Assembly (NCBI RefSeq): GCF_017948245.1
Contig: NZ_CP072865.1
Location: 2,877,501-2,941,500 of the forward strand
Length of the DNA: 64,000 nucleotides
Direction of reading: 5' to 3'
Source: Rhizobium sp. NLR16a
GTDB taxonomy: Bacteria > Pseudomonadota > Alphaproteobacteria > Rhizobiales > Rhizobiaceae
The position numbers were made by a program, and so were the translations under genes. Positions 7,904 through 15,941 of the stretch are shown here, in pieces. Each line of letters starts with the position of its first letter. The first letter of the stretch is position 1. The notes under the pieces are model-generated. The model was not told where the DNA came from, ran no database searches, and saw only the letters and a program-made list of their open reading frames with translations.

Positions 7904-9474
7904 CAAACACGCTCGCTCTGTCCCGGAGTGGAATCGGCAAATTCGTTGAATGTCATGGTCTGGAATGTCGGCAGCGGCTTACGCTCGGGCTTCAGCGGTT
8001 CGGGCGCCAGGCCAGTGAAGATGATCGCCAGGCCGCCGAAAGCGTCGGCGCCGTGCGAAGCCCAGTTGTGCAGTGGCACGTCGCGGAAGACGCCGAGATC
8101 TTCGTCCCAGTCCTTGCGGTAGTTGCGCAGGCATTTGATGCCTTGGGCGCAGCCGGCCTGGTCGAATTCGACTTTTGCCAGGATGCGCCGGGTGCCGTTG
8201 ATGCGGTCGTGGACATAGGCGCGCTCGACCTTGCGCACCGTGCCGAGGCCGCGCGCCCTGACCTCTTTCAGCATGATCTCGATGCGGGTCATGCCGCCGC
8301 GCGTCCATTCCCTGACCTTGATGTCATGCGGCATGTTGTGGACGCCGTAAACATAGTCCTGTTCGGCGGCGCGCCGCTCCAGCTCGTCGAGCATGCCGTC
8401 CATGCCGGTGCCGGTATGCTCGAAATAGCCGATCATCCTGACGCGGCCGGGCAGTACCTGGAACAGCCAAACGCTGTTGGTGTCGTCCATGCCGATGTCG
8501 GAGATGGTGTGGACGGGATAACCTTCCACATGCGGGAAGACACCGATACGCTCCTCGGCGTCGGCGATCGCCATCTGGTCGGCATAATAGGCGCCTTCGA
8601 CGCTCGCCTCGAAAGCTTCATCAGGCGTCGAGGGATATTCGCGCTTCATATCGCCGAGCTGGATCTCGGCCTTCTTGACGTACCAGGCCTTCTGCCCCGC
8701 CGTCAGCGTGATCCCCTGCTCGGCAAGCTGACGAAAATATTTGACGAAAACGTCGCTGATGATGACACCCTCAGGGGCGATCGAATATTGCGGTTCCTTC
8801 CACCATGGAAAGAAGTGGAACTTGAAGTCGAGCTCGGTCAGCTCAAGCGCCTGGCGCTGCTTGACCTGGGCATCCTCGCAGAGTGAATAGAAATGCCCCT
8901 CCTGACCTTCCGCCGTGCTTTCGACGAAGACCATCTGGCCGGCCTGCACCGTGTTCAGGGCGCCGGTCCTGACTTCCCGCGCCTTGTCGGGATATTTGGC
9001 GCAGAGCTTTCCATATTCGGAAATATGCAGATATTGCAGCGTGCCCGAGCGCAGCGACGTGCCGACGCGGATGCTCGAATTATTGGAGAGCAGCAGTTCG
9101 CTCTGGTTGGTCCTGACGACAGGTACGGCGTTGCGGATGCCTTCGGGCAGATTGTCATAGGGATATTTGATCTTGTCCCGAAAGATCGTCTGCACGTCGC
9201 CGAGCGTATGGGCGATGGTGCCGGCCCTGATATCCCGGTTGAAGACGCAGGCGTCGAGCATGAAGATCTGGATGAAGGTGGTCAGCCCCAGCTGGCGGGC
9301 CTTCAGGAGCACGTTGAGATAATGCATCTCCTCGAAAAGGCTCGTCTGCATCATGTTCATTTCGAACCTGACGCGGCGGCCCGCCTTGTCGGTGATCCAG
9401 TAGAGATTGTTCAGCCGCCAGCGCCAGTCGGAAAACTGGTCAACCGCCGCCTGGAAGTCCGCGCGTCCTGCCAT
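7903..9474 (-). CDS. terL: Terminase large subunit
   Basis: 523 residues starting MAGRADFQAAVDQFSDWRWR. It encodes the packaging motor ATPase plus nuclease. The Walker-A-type loop is ARQLGLTT (about residues 67-74), with the Arg-Gln pair usual in terminases. A Walker-B-type segment LHISEYGK follows near residue 160. The C-terminal RNase-H-like nuclease begins at ISDIGMDDTNSVW (about 325-337), where the acidic residues are expected to bind metal. The start overlaps the small-subunit gene by 35 nt and the stop overlaps the portal start by one base. A longer frame upstream is inside the small subunit gene and is not used. Confidence 0.85.
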   Translation of the reverse strand: MAGRADFQAAVDQFSDWRWRLNNLYWITDKAGRRVRFEMNMMQTSLFEEMHYLNVLLKARQLGLTTFIQIFMLDACVFNRDIRAGTIAHTLGDVQTIFRDKIKYPYDNLPEGIRNAVPVVRTNQSELLLSNNSSIRVGTSLRSGTLQYLHISEYGKLCAKYPDKAREVRTGALNTVQAGQMVFVESTAEGQEGHFYSLCEDAQVKQRQALELTELDFKFHFFPWWKEPQYSIAPEGVIISDVFVKYFRQLAEQGITLTAGQKAWYVKKAEIQLGDMKREYPSTPDEAFEASVEGAYYADQMAIADAEERIGVFPHVEGYPVHTISDIGMDDTNSVWLFQVLPGRVRMIGYFEHTGTGMDGMLDELERRAAEQDYVYGVHNMPHDIKVREWTRGGMTRIEIMLKEVRARGLGTVRKVERAYVHDRINGTRRILAKVEFDQAGCAQGIKCLRNYRKDWDEDLGVFRDVPLHNWASHGADAFGGLAIIFTGLAPEPLKPERKPLPTFQTMTFNEFADSTPGQSERV

Positions 9475-9910
9475 TGACCGCCTCCAGCAATTGCGAGACC
9501 TCGCTCGTTGCGCCCTGTTCAGGCTCCATCTTGGCGCCGTATTTCTTCGGTCTGAGCTTCTCGGCCACCCACTGACGGGTGGCGATGCGCAGCTGCGAAC
9601 GCCGGATCGCCTCGCCGTTCTCCTGCCAGCCGGTGATCTCGCCGGCCGCATTCTTCTTTTCGATCCAGTCGTCGCTGCTGTTGTCGGCGATTTCGACCAT
9701 CTCGTCGACAAAGCTGTCGGCCATGATCTCGCGGGCCAGCGCATAGCGCGCCCGGAACGCCGCCTTGTCCTCGTCCGCCAGCCAGGAGAGCACCGTCGAT
9801 TTCGCCGGCATGTCCTCGTCCCGGCAGATGGAGCGCAGGCTTTCCCGGTCGGCGATGCGCGCGCAGATTTTCTCCGCCAGCGCCTGGCTGAACTTGCTCG
9901 GTCTGCCCAT
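9440..9910 (-). CDS. terS: Terminase small subunit
   Basis: 156 residues starting MGRPSKFSQALAEKICARIA. The N-terminal third is a helix-turn-helix of the small-terminase type (ICARIADRESLRSICRDEDMPAKSTVLSWL). It is followed by a helical oligomerisation region and the sequence RIATRQWVAEKLRPKKYGAK, which recurs in this family before a flexible C-terminus. It recognises the packaging site and feeds DNA to the large subunit. The 3' end overlaps the large-subunit gene, as is common. Confidence 0.85.
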   Translation of the reverse strand: MGRPSKFSQALAEKICARIADRESLRSICRDEDMPAKSTVLSWLADEDKAAFRARYALAREIMADSFVDEMVEIADNSSDDWIEKKNAAGEITGWQENGEAIRRSQLRIATRQWVAEKLRPKKYGAKMEPEQGATSEVSQLLEAVNGRTRGLPGGG

Positions 9911-9927
9911 CGATCCGTGTCTGACGC

Positions 9928-10164
9928 TCAGAACAAGGCGATAATGTTGGAGGCCGTGGTCCCGGTCAGCGCCACGATCGCCGCATGAACCGGCAGGATC
10001 GTCCCGGCCGGCACGCTCTTGAAGACGACCGGATCCACATCCCGCCGCGGCGCAATCGCCACATCACCGGCCGTGCCGATATAAAGCGCCCGGGCGCCGA
10101 CAATCGCGGTATCGTTCGGCGTCACCACCGCGGCCCGCGAGGCCGGAGCAATCGAGGGATCCAT
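9928..10164 (-). CDS. Spike-base-like protein (Rcc01079 family)
   Basis: 78 residues from ATG 10164-10162 with an excellent GGAG 7 nt upstream. The pattern (ASRAAVVTPND, ALYIGTAGDVAIAPRRD, FKSVPAGTILPVHAAIV and TGTTASNIIALF) matches the small protein described as the head-spike base of the Rhodobacter gene transfer agent. Length is normal for that family. It is the first gene of the phage operon here, directly before the small terminase. This is the only GTA-like element; the rest of the module is not of the GTA (HK97 plus protease) type. Recognition is by memory of the family pattern. Confidence 0.75.
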   Translation of the reverse strand: MDPSIAPASRAAVVTPNDTAIVGARALYIGTAGDVAIAPRRDVDPVVFKSVPAGTILPVHAAIVALTGTTASNIIALF

Positions 10165-10250
10165 TGTAAGTCTCCTTATGAGAGGTGGATGTCCTGCCAA
10201 CACGGCCGCGTCGGGCGCTGCTACGCTCGATATGGCCAAGCGCGCTCCCC

Positions 10251-10621
10251 CACCCTCCGTCTCCCAGGACTTGACCTGAGATCCATGCCCGCCGCTGGTG
10301 GAGCCCAGCCGTGGATACCAGGGTCAAGCCCGATCCTCCGGTCAAGCCCGAGGAGGACGGAGCAAGGAGTGAGCGCTGTGCCAAGCTGCGTGGTCGATGA
10401 CGCCGGCCGGAAAGCCCTGCCGAATGACGCACGCCATCGAAGCGTCGCCGGCCTTCACCGCCGGCATCACCTCTGAATTCAAATCTCGCAGCTTGGATTT
10501 ACGGTAGGATTAAATGATCCGCTGGGGGGTGATCAAGGACTTTGTAGCGCAGAAATTGCCTTCGACGCCGGCTCGGAATTGGCGGAGAAAAATTGGTCAA
10601 ACGTTGGGCCGAACGTCCCTC
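10251..10621. repeat. Tandem 360-370 bp repeat, unit 1
   Basis: First of two adjacent diverged copies. Each begins CACCCTCCGT, contains a REP-like palindromic portion (direct and inverted GGTCAAGCCCGAGGAGGACG blocks), then a shared non-palindromic tail that includes CCGGAAAGCCCTG, CAGCTTGGATTT and GGGGGGTGATCAAGGACTTT, and ends at the next CACCCTCCGT. Short frames in either strand are products of the repeat and are not credible genes. Confidence 0.75.
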
Positions 10622-10977
10622 CACCCTCCGTCATCCCAGGGCTTGACCAGGCCTGACCCTGGGATCCATGGCCGCGACTGGTGGAGACCAGCGTGGATCC
10701 TCGGGTCAAGCCCGAGGAGGACGGAGCAAGAGGTGAGCGCTGTGCAAAACCCACGGTGATATTCGATGCCGCTGGCCGGAAAGCCCTGGCGAATGACACA
10801 TGCAATCGAAGCGTCGCCGGCCTTCACCGTCGGATCACCTTTGCATTCAAATCCCGCAGCTTGGATTTGCGGTAGGACTAAACGATCCGCCGGGGGGTGA
10901 TCAAGGACTTTCAAGCGTAGAAATTCACTTCGACGCCGGTTCCGAATTCGTCAAGCGTTTGGCGAAAACGTCCCTCC
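10622..10977. repeat. Tandem 360-370 bp repeat, unit 2
   Basis: Second copy, 356 bp against 371 bp for unit 1. It is bounded by CACCCTCCGT at 10622 and again at 10978-10987, where a third unit starts but is cut after the first bases. It differs from unit 1 by scattered substitutions and a few short indels, so the duplication is not recent. The 10165-11115 interval holds only these repeats and no convincing gene. Confidence 0.75.
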
Positions 10978-11115
10978 ACCCTCCGTAGGTGGTGCAGGCC
11001 ACTTTCGAAAATCACGCCTCCCCCACCAATTGATAGCAGCAGACCGCCCCCGCTTTGCCAAGCGTCAGCTTCGGCGTACAAATAGCAGCCTGTCGATCAC
11101 CCGATGGAGGCGTCG

Positions 11116-11961
11116 GTGAAAACTGCAGGACTTCTTCTTTGCCTCGTCACTTTTCTCGGCGTTCCCTTCTGTGCGGCCCCGGCCGATGCCGAGGAAGTGG
11201 TGTGGTTCGAAAGCGCGCCGGTGAAGCTCAGCCCGTTTCGCATCCGCAAGGCCCTCGAACAGGGAGAAATTCTCTCCCAATCGCCGGGCACGCCGCTGCT
11301 CGGCTATTTGTCCCGCCCTGACGGCGACGGCCCCTTCCCGGCGGTGGTCCTTCTGCATGGTTGCGATCACCTGCGTTTGAGCGTCAAGGAGCTTTGGCCG
11401 AAACGGCTGGTCAAATGGGGCTATGTCGTGCTTGTCGTCGACAGCTTCACCACCCGCAAGCTCGACGATGACTGTCGAATCGCTCTTCCCGAGCAGGTCT
11501 TCGATGCCTATGGCGCTCTGGATTTCTTGTCGAAATCGAGCTCCGTCGATATCAGCCGCGTCGCCTTGATGGGCTTTTCGACGGGCGCCACCGCGACGCT
11601 CGACGCAACAAAAACCGAGGGAAACGAGCAGCTTATGGAGCACAAGTTCAAGACGGCAGTCGCCTATTATCCCGCCTGCGACGCAAATCGGGGCGCTCCG
11701 TCAGCACCGACCTTGATCCTGATTGGCGAACGGGACAATTGGAGCCGGGCCGACCGATGCCAGAAGAGCCTTGCCCGCCTTGGCGACGATGGCCCATCCG
11801 TTGAGCTCAACGTCTACAAAGGCGCTTATCACGATTTCGACGCCCCGGAGTTCACAATGGGCAAGAGGGTGCTGGGTCATATCGAAAAATACGACCCCGA
11901 CGCCGCGGCGAAGTCCATGCGCAGCGTCTACGCCTTTCTTCGCAAGTACCTCTCCGAGTAG
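11116..11961 (+). CDS. Secreted dienelactone-hydrolase-family protein
   Basis: Alpha/beta hydrolase of about 281 residues. I prefer GTG 11116 because GGAGG (11106-11110) lies 5 nt upstream and the product then starts with a clean signal peptide (VKTAGLLLCLVTFLGVPFCA, cleavage near ADAEE). An ATG at 11104 is in frame but overlaps that Shine-Dalgarno. The core has VVLLHGCDH as oxyanion strand, nucleophile Ser in GFSTG, Asp in IGERDNW and His in AYHDFD, a complete triad of the dienelactone hydrolase type with Ser replacing Cys. It is probably periplasmic; the substrate is unknown. No operon partner is evident. Confidence 0.75.
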   Translation: MKTAGLLLCLVTFLGVPFCAAPADAEEVVWFESAPVKLSPFRIRKALEQGEILSQSPGTPLLGYLSRPDGDGPFPAVVLLHGCDHLRLSVKELWPKRLVKWGYVVLVVDSFTTRKLDDDCRIALPEQVFDAYGALDFLSKSSSVDISRVALMGFSTGATATLDATKTEGNEQLMEHKFKTAVAYYPACDANRGAPSAPTLILIGERDNWSRADRCQKSLARLGDDGPSVELNVYKGAYHDFDAPEFTMGKRVLGHIEKYDPDAAAKSMRSVYAFLRKYLSE

Positions 11962-12032
11962 AGGTTGACTGGCGATCTGCCTCTGCTCATCCGCTAGCCC
12001 GAGTTTGGCGCCAACGCACACCCCCAATCTCT

Positions 12033-12123
12033 GTCATTCCAGGCCTTGAGCCTGGAATCCACGGCCGCCGCCGGTCGATGTCCGCGTGGTGGATTCTCGG
12101 GTCAAGCCCGAGGAGGACGGAGC
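12033..12123. repeat. REP-like palindromic repeat, copy 4
   Basis: Two stacked stems: ATTCCAGGC (12036-12044) with GCCTGGAAT (12050-12058), and CTCGGG (12096-12101) with CCCGAG (12107-12112). It is flanked by the family signature GAGGAGGACGGAGCG. It lies in the 282-bp gap between two convergent genes, which holds nothing else visible. Confidence 0.7.
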
Positions 12124-12243
12124 GTGGGTTGAGTTCCATGGGAAATCCGGCGACGTCTCCGGAATGAGGACAGGGCGCCTCCCGATCGTTCCAGCAAACA
12201 TGCGCCAGCTGTCTGCCGGCCGGGCGCCCCTCCACATCGCTGC

Positions 12244-12774
12244 CTAAATGTCGCTCGGCCGCCCTGACGTCGCCTGGCTCGCCGAGGACATGAACGCCTC
12301 CTCGGCGCTCGGCACTTTCCCCTCCGGCGTCAGATCGTCGACGGCCTTGGGAAGATCGCGGCTCAACCGGCCGAGGATCTCCTGATGCGAGAGGCCGGTA
12401 TTCCTGGCGATCTCGTCCAGGACATCCGGGCCGAGGGCTGTGGCAAGTTCGCCGTCATTGATGTCGGCATTCTGCCCGCGGCGCACCCAGGATTCCATCT
12501 TGTCGCCCTGGCCGTTCTGCTGAAAGGTTTTCAGGAGGTCGCCGAGGCCGCCGCTGACGATGCTGCCGGAGGTCAAGCCGCCGAGAAGACCACCGAGACC
12601 CGCGGAGCCGGCCAGTCCGCCGAGGATGCCGCCGAGGCCGCCTGATGGCTGGCCTCCGGCGCCGGCCTGCTGCGGGTTCTGGAAGCCCCGCAGGAGCTCC
12701 CGGATCTTGTCCCTGTTCTGGTAACCGGCAACGGCAAGAACGGCGAGAAGCGCCTTCATTTGACCGCTCATCAT
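12244..12774 (-). CDS. YidB/DUF937 family protein
   Basis: 176 residues starting MMSGQMKALLAVLAVAGYQN, with GGAGG 7 nt upstream of the tandem ATGs. The N-terminus is hydrophobic. The middle is an extreme Gly/Leu-rich repeat region (GGLGGILGGLAGSAGLGGLLGG). The C-terminal 80 residues carry the YidB signature with the WVRRGQNADIN, LATALGPDVLDEIARNTGLS and LPKAVDDLTPEGKVP segments. Proteins of this family have no firm biochemical role. It is monocistronic here. Confidence 0.8.
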   Translation of the reverse strand: MMSGQMKALLAVLAVAGYQNRDKIRELLRGFQNPQQAGAGGQPSGGLGGILGGLAGSAGLGGLLGGLTSGSIVSGGLGDLLKTFQQNGQGDKMESWVRRGQNADINDGELATALGPDVLDEIARNTGLSHQEILGRLSRDLPKAVDDLTPEGKVPSAEEAFMSSASQATSGRPSDI

Positions 12775-12914
12775 GATGAAATCCTCCTGTGGTGCTCCGT
12801 GGGTTCACGCCAGCCGGAGCGCTGAATGGGCGCAATGTTCACTATCGTGGAAAGCTCCCGCCGGCGGGCGCAAGGCCCCGTGCCGGCGGCATTCACGACT
12901 GTCTCAAGGCCGGC

Positions 12915-13247
12915 TCAGAGTTCCGGGCAGCCGCGCTGGTTGGCGAAGATCATCCGGTCCGGCCCGCGGCGCGTCATCCCCTCGACGACGATGCTGCGAG
13001 ACGAGATGCGGACGATGTGGGCCCGGCGCAGGCCTTCGCTGCGGGCGATGTCAAGCGCATCGTCGGGATCGCAGCGGCGCGGGCCCCGACGGTCGTAGCG
13101 GTCGTAATCGCGATTCCGGTCATAGACGCCGACGCCGCCGGGACCGATGCGCAGTTCCATATCCTGGGCGGCGGCAATCGTCGGTGCGATCGTCAGGCCG
13201 GTCATCGAGGCCAAGCCAATCAACACGAACTGAAGAGACTTATGCAT
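12915..13247 (-). CDS. Small secreted protein of unknown function
   Basis: 110 residues starting MHKSLQFVLIGLASMTGLTI. A signal peptide with cleavage after TIAAA is predicted. The mature part has a Tyr/Asp/Arg-rich low-complexity segment (YDRNRDYDRYDRRGPRR) and a C-terminal block CDPDDALDIARSEGLRRAHIVRI ... RMIFANQRGCPEL. The two Cys could pair. I recall similar short periplasmic proteins in rhizobia without a function. The preceding promoter gap is 133 bp. Confidence 0.7.
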   Translation of the reverse strand: MHKSLQFVLIGLASMTGLTIAPTIAAAQDMELRIGPGGVGVYDRNRDYDRYDRRGPRRCDPDDALDIARSEGLRRAHIVRISSRSIVVEGMTRRGPDRMIFANQRGCPEL

Positions 13248-13380
13248 GGATTCCTCCCATGGCCTTTATTGCTTATCGCCATACCAACATCGCCGTCGGG
13301 ATTTTGTTCCGTAAGGTTGGAGGAGCGGGCCCAGGGGAGAAGCAAGAGCCTGCACGGCAGCGCGGAGCCGCTCATCGTGA

Positions 13381-14184
13381 TCAGGCTTGATGCTCCAGCC
13401 AGGCGACAGCGAAGCTGCAGATTGAAGCCGCATCGACCAGCACCGATGGCGCGTCTCCAACCAGGCCCTGCGCGCCCTGCCCGCCGGCAAGAAAGGCACT
13501 GACGATCCCGGCGAAGTAATCGCTTTCGAAGCCGGCCACGACGGGATCGCCGGTGTCGAATTCCTCGAGCATGCGCCACACCACGCCGGCCGGCGTGGCA
13601 AAGGGCACCTCATAGCGGCGCAGGCGCTTGTTCGGGATCTCAGCCAGGTGCTCGGCATGGTGGAGAAGTGTCATCGTGTCGAGCGGGGCTCCGGCCATGA
13701 GGACCTTGCCGCCGGCCGCCACGAGTTTGGCGAGCGGCGAGCCCTCGCCATAGCCGTAATCGAGCGGATGATCGGCAGTGAGCCAGTCGGCCCTGGCGCC
13801 GATCGCCGCGACCGAGGCGCCGGGATTGCCGCTGCGCCGCGCCCCTGGCGTCGTTCGAAGGAATTCCGGGAATATGCCGTTATCGCGGATCGCCCGGGAG
13901 GTCGTGGGGTCGAAAGGCGCGATATGGTCGCGCCATTCGAAAGGAACGCGGCCGTTCTCGTCGAGCAGTTCGTCATAGGCGCCGTTCCAGTCCGTATAGG
14001 CGGCGATGGTGCCCGACGGGCCGACGACATCGCTCAGCGCATCGATGAACATGTCGGTGCCGTTCAGCAATCGCCCCAGCCTGCTCATGGCGGCATGAAC
14101 CATCACCATGTCGCCGGCGTGAAGTCCGAGCTTCTCCAGATCCTGGCTGAGCGAGAGACGGGTGTGAAAGTGCGGAGCGGTCAT
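13381..14184 (-). CDS. AAC(3)-family aminoglycoside N-acetyltransferase
   Basis: 267 residues starting MTAPHFHTRLSLSQDLEKLG, the usual length for the Antibiotic_NAT fold. Family landmarks: GDMVMVHAAMSRLG near residues 24-37, LSDVVGPSGTIAAYTDW, PFDPTTSRAIRDNGIFPE, then HPLDYGYGEGSPLAKL and MAGAPLDTMTLLHHAEHLA. The enzyme would move acetyl from acetyl-CoA to the 3-amino group of an aminoglycoside. Chromosomal members in soil bacteria often have unknown natural substrates, so resistance should not be assumed. It is a single gene with no linked mobile element. Confidence 0.8.
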   Translation of the reverse strand: MTAPHFHTRLSLSQDLEKLGLHAGDMVMVHAAMSRLGRLLNGTDMFIDALSDVVGPSGTIAAYTDWNGAYDELLDENGRVPFEWRDHIAPFDPTTSRAIRDNGIFPEFLRTTPGARRSGNPGASVAAIGARADWLTADHPLDYGYGEGSPLAKLVAAGGKVLMAGAPLDTMTLLHHAEHLAEIPNKRLRRYEVPFATPAGVVWRMLEEFDTGDPVVAGFESDYFAGIVSAFLAGGQGAQGLVGDAPSVLVDAASICSFAVAWLEHQA

Positions 14185-14235
14185 CGGCCAACGATCATCA
14201 GGACGTGGCCCGGTGTCAATGCTCCCGGGCGGACT

Positions 14236-14496
14236 TCAGGACACCCTTGCTCGCGACGCCCTGCTGCCGCTCACGCGCCTCCTGCCTCCGCGCCGCGGTG
14301 AAAGCGCGGAACTCCAACCGTAGCCGGGACGATCGCAATCGGTCGCTGCTGGCTATTTTCGAGAGGAAGCAGCATCTCTTCCGCCAGACTGTCGCAGCCA
14401 TGCAGATCCACAACGAGGACTCCATTTCGTGAACCACCGCTTTCAACGACATGAAGCTGATGGTCATCGATGACGGTCCGTGGAGCCTTCCTGGGG
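14236..14496 (-). pseudogene. Relic of an alpha/beta hydrolase (frameshifted)
   Basis: On the minus strand, one frame reads TVIDDHQLHVVESGG, VLVVDLHGCDSLAEEMLLPL and QQRPIAI. The sequence then continues in another frame as DRPGYGWSSALSP and stops at 14236-14238. Together these are the N-terminal oxyanion strand (HG) and the DRPGxGxS signature of alpha/beta hydrolases. The frame change lies at 14330-14335, where restoring one GATC tandem unit would rejoin the two halves. The nucleophile and the rest of the domain are missing. The fragment abuts the end of the DUF3618 gene. Confidence 0.5.
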
Positions 14497-14514
14497 CCGA
14501 CCGGTATGGATCCT

Positions 14515-15525
14515 CTACCGCCGATCGGTTCCGCCGAGGCCATCCTTGCGATCTATGAAAGCTTCGGCTTCATCCACCACGCGTTCCTTGATGGCATCAT
14601 GAGCATCGGACGCAACGTCCACGGCCTTGTGATAGACTTCCGACGCTACCTCTTTGCCTTGCGCGACGACGTCCTGGGCCTGATGGCTGAGGCTATCTCT
14701 CGTGCTATCTGCGGCTTCGCCGACCAACTCATCCTCGGTATCGGTATGGGGCAGCGCCGCGCCGATCGCTGCACCGACCGCGAAAGCCAGGGCACCGCCG
14801 ACGAGCGGCTGGTCGCGGAAATGGGTGAGGATCGCCTCGTTGAGTTTGCTCGTTTGCTCTTGAAGACTGGTCGCCGCCGAAGAGGACCGGCTCGACAGCG
14901 AGCTCGCCGCGTCAGACGCACGGGCGCTGAGGTCGCTCGCGGCGCTTTTCGCCTGCTCCCATTTCTCCGCCGCCCAGCCGGTTGCCGCGTCGAGCATTGC
15001 ACCAGTCTCGTCGGTTATCTGATTGATCTGTTTTCCGCTAGCGTCGGCGAAGCCGCGATAGGTCTTGCCCGCCTCGTCCATGAAATGGCCGGCACGACCT
15101 CCTGTTTCGTCTGTCAACGCTTTCAACCTCTTGCCGGATTCATCGGCAAAATGGCTGTAACGGGCTCCGTTTTCCATTGCCGGCGGACCAATCCGGCGAA
15201 CCCGTCCAGTCGCCGGGTAAAGCGGGTATTCAGGATCCTTGCTCCAGGTCGCCGTGTCGCCTGATGAAGGACTGCCTTTTGCCATGAGCCAGGCGAGGCT
15301 CACGCCCATCAGCGCGACCGGCAAAGGGTTCGCCTTGAGGGCGTGGCCAAGATTGCTGACATACTCTGCGCCGCCGCTTCCCTTGGCATATGCGATGACC
15401 TCATCGATGAGCTGGCCCGGCGACATCCGTTCCTGAATCGCGTCAATCCGATCTCCTATGCGGCGGCGGTCTTGGTCGATCTCCCACTGAAGCTCGGCCG
15501 ATGATTTTTCCGTTGAATTTTCCAT
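14515..15525 (-). CDS. DUF3618-type membrane-associated protein
   Basis: 336 residues starting MENSTEKSSAELQWEIDQDR. The N-terminal 60 residues match the DUF3618 pattern (EIDQDRRRIGDRIDAIQERMSPGQL). There is a short hydrophobic segment about 70-82. A long Ala/Ser/Lys/Asp helix follows with repeated (F/G)xDExGK and TDETG units, reminiscent of LEA-like stress proteins. A Gly/Ala membrane segment sits near 250-265 (FAVGAAIGAALP). Its start overlaps the stop of the holin-like gene by ATGA, so it is the third gene of a three-gene operon. It is probably envelope-associated and stress-related. Confidence 0.75.
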   Translation of the reverse strand: MENSTEKSSAELQWEIDQDRRRIGDRIDAIQERMSPGQLIDEVIAYAKGSGGAEYVSNLGHALKANPLPVALMGVSLAWLMAKGSPSSGDTATWSKDPEYPLYPATGRVRRIGPPAMENGARYSHFADESGKRLKALTDETGGRAGHFMDEAGKTYRGFADASGKQINQITDETGAMLDAATGWAAEKWEQAKSAASDLSARASDAASSLSSRSSSAATSLQEQTSKLNEAILTHFRDQPLVGGALAFAVGAAIGAALPHTDTEDELVGEAADSTRDSLSHQAQDVVAQGKEVASEVYHKAVDVASDAHDAIKERVVDEAEAFIDRKDGLGGTDRR

Positions 15526-15941
15526 CAGATTTTGTCCTTCACAACATCAACGTCGCGGCGAAGCGAAGTCGCAGTACGATCCAGTTTCATGTTGTTGGCG
15601 CGAAGCGCGGCGAGGCCCCGGGAGACCAAGCCCCAAGCGATCCCGGCAATGATGATGCCGACGATTAGAGAGGCGAGCGCACCTGCAGTGGTTTGGGTAA
15701 AACCCTGTGTCACGAGGAAGGCCGCGAGACCGCCGACAAGCGCACTCAGCAGGACGCCGACTGCCCCGATCGCCAGGACCAATCCGAATAGGAGAATTTC
15801 CACGCCGCTGAGCGCCCGCGAAAGTTTTTCCGAAGCTTCCGTCTTGGCAAGATCGATTTCCTTGCGGAGCAGGCCGGTGACATCACCCACGAGGCCACTG
15901 ACGAGCTCGGAAAGGGGTGTGTTCTCTGAAGATTTAGCCAT
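15525..15941 (-). CDS. Phage-holin-family (YqjE/DUF1469) membrane protein
   Basis: 138 residues from ATG 15941-15939 (MAKSSENTPLSELVSGLVGD), with GGAGG upstream. An amphipathic N-terminal helix (LLRKEIDLAKTEASEKL) is followed by two membrane segments (about 45-70 and 80-105). This is the arrangement of the Actinobacteria-type holin superfamily, which in proteobacteria is a chromosomal envelope protein rather than a lysis gene. It overlaps the gene before it by 8 nt and the gene after it by 4 nt, so the trio is co-translated. There is no endolysin nearby. Confidence 0.8.
   Translation of the reverse strand: MAKSSENTPLSELVSGLVGDVTGLLRKEIDLAKTEASEKLSRALSGVEILLFGLVLAIGAVGVLLSALVGGLAAFLVTQGFTQTTAGALASLIVGIIIAGIAWGLVSRGLAALRANNMKLDRTATSLRRDVDVVKDKI

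Noticed and set aside
10251..10987. Short proteins with DPRIH...PWIPGS text
   Set aside because: This peptide pattern comes from translating the REP-like palindrome, not from a gene.
13381..14184. Acquired antibiotic-resistance cassette
   Set aside because: The AAC(3)-family gene has no linked integron, IS or resistance gene and sits among ordinary chromosomal genes with matching base composition.
15525..15941. Phage lysis cassette (holin gene)
   Set aside because: The holin-like family is a common chromosomal envelope family; there is no endolysin or phage neighbour here.
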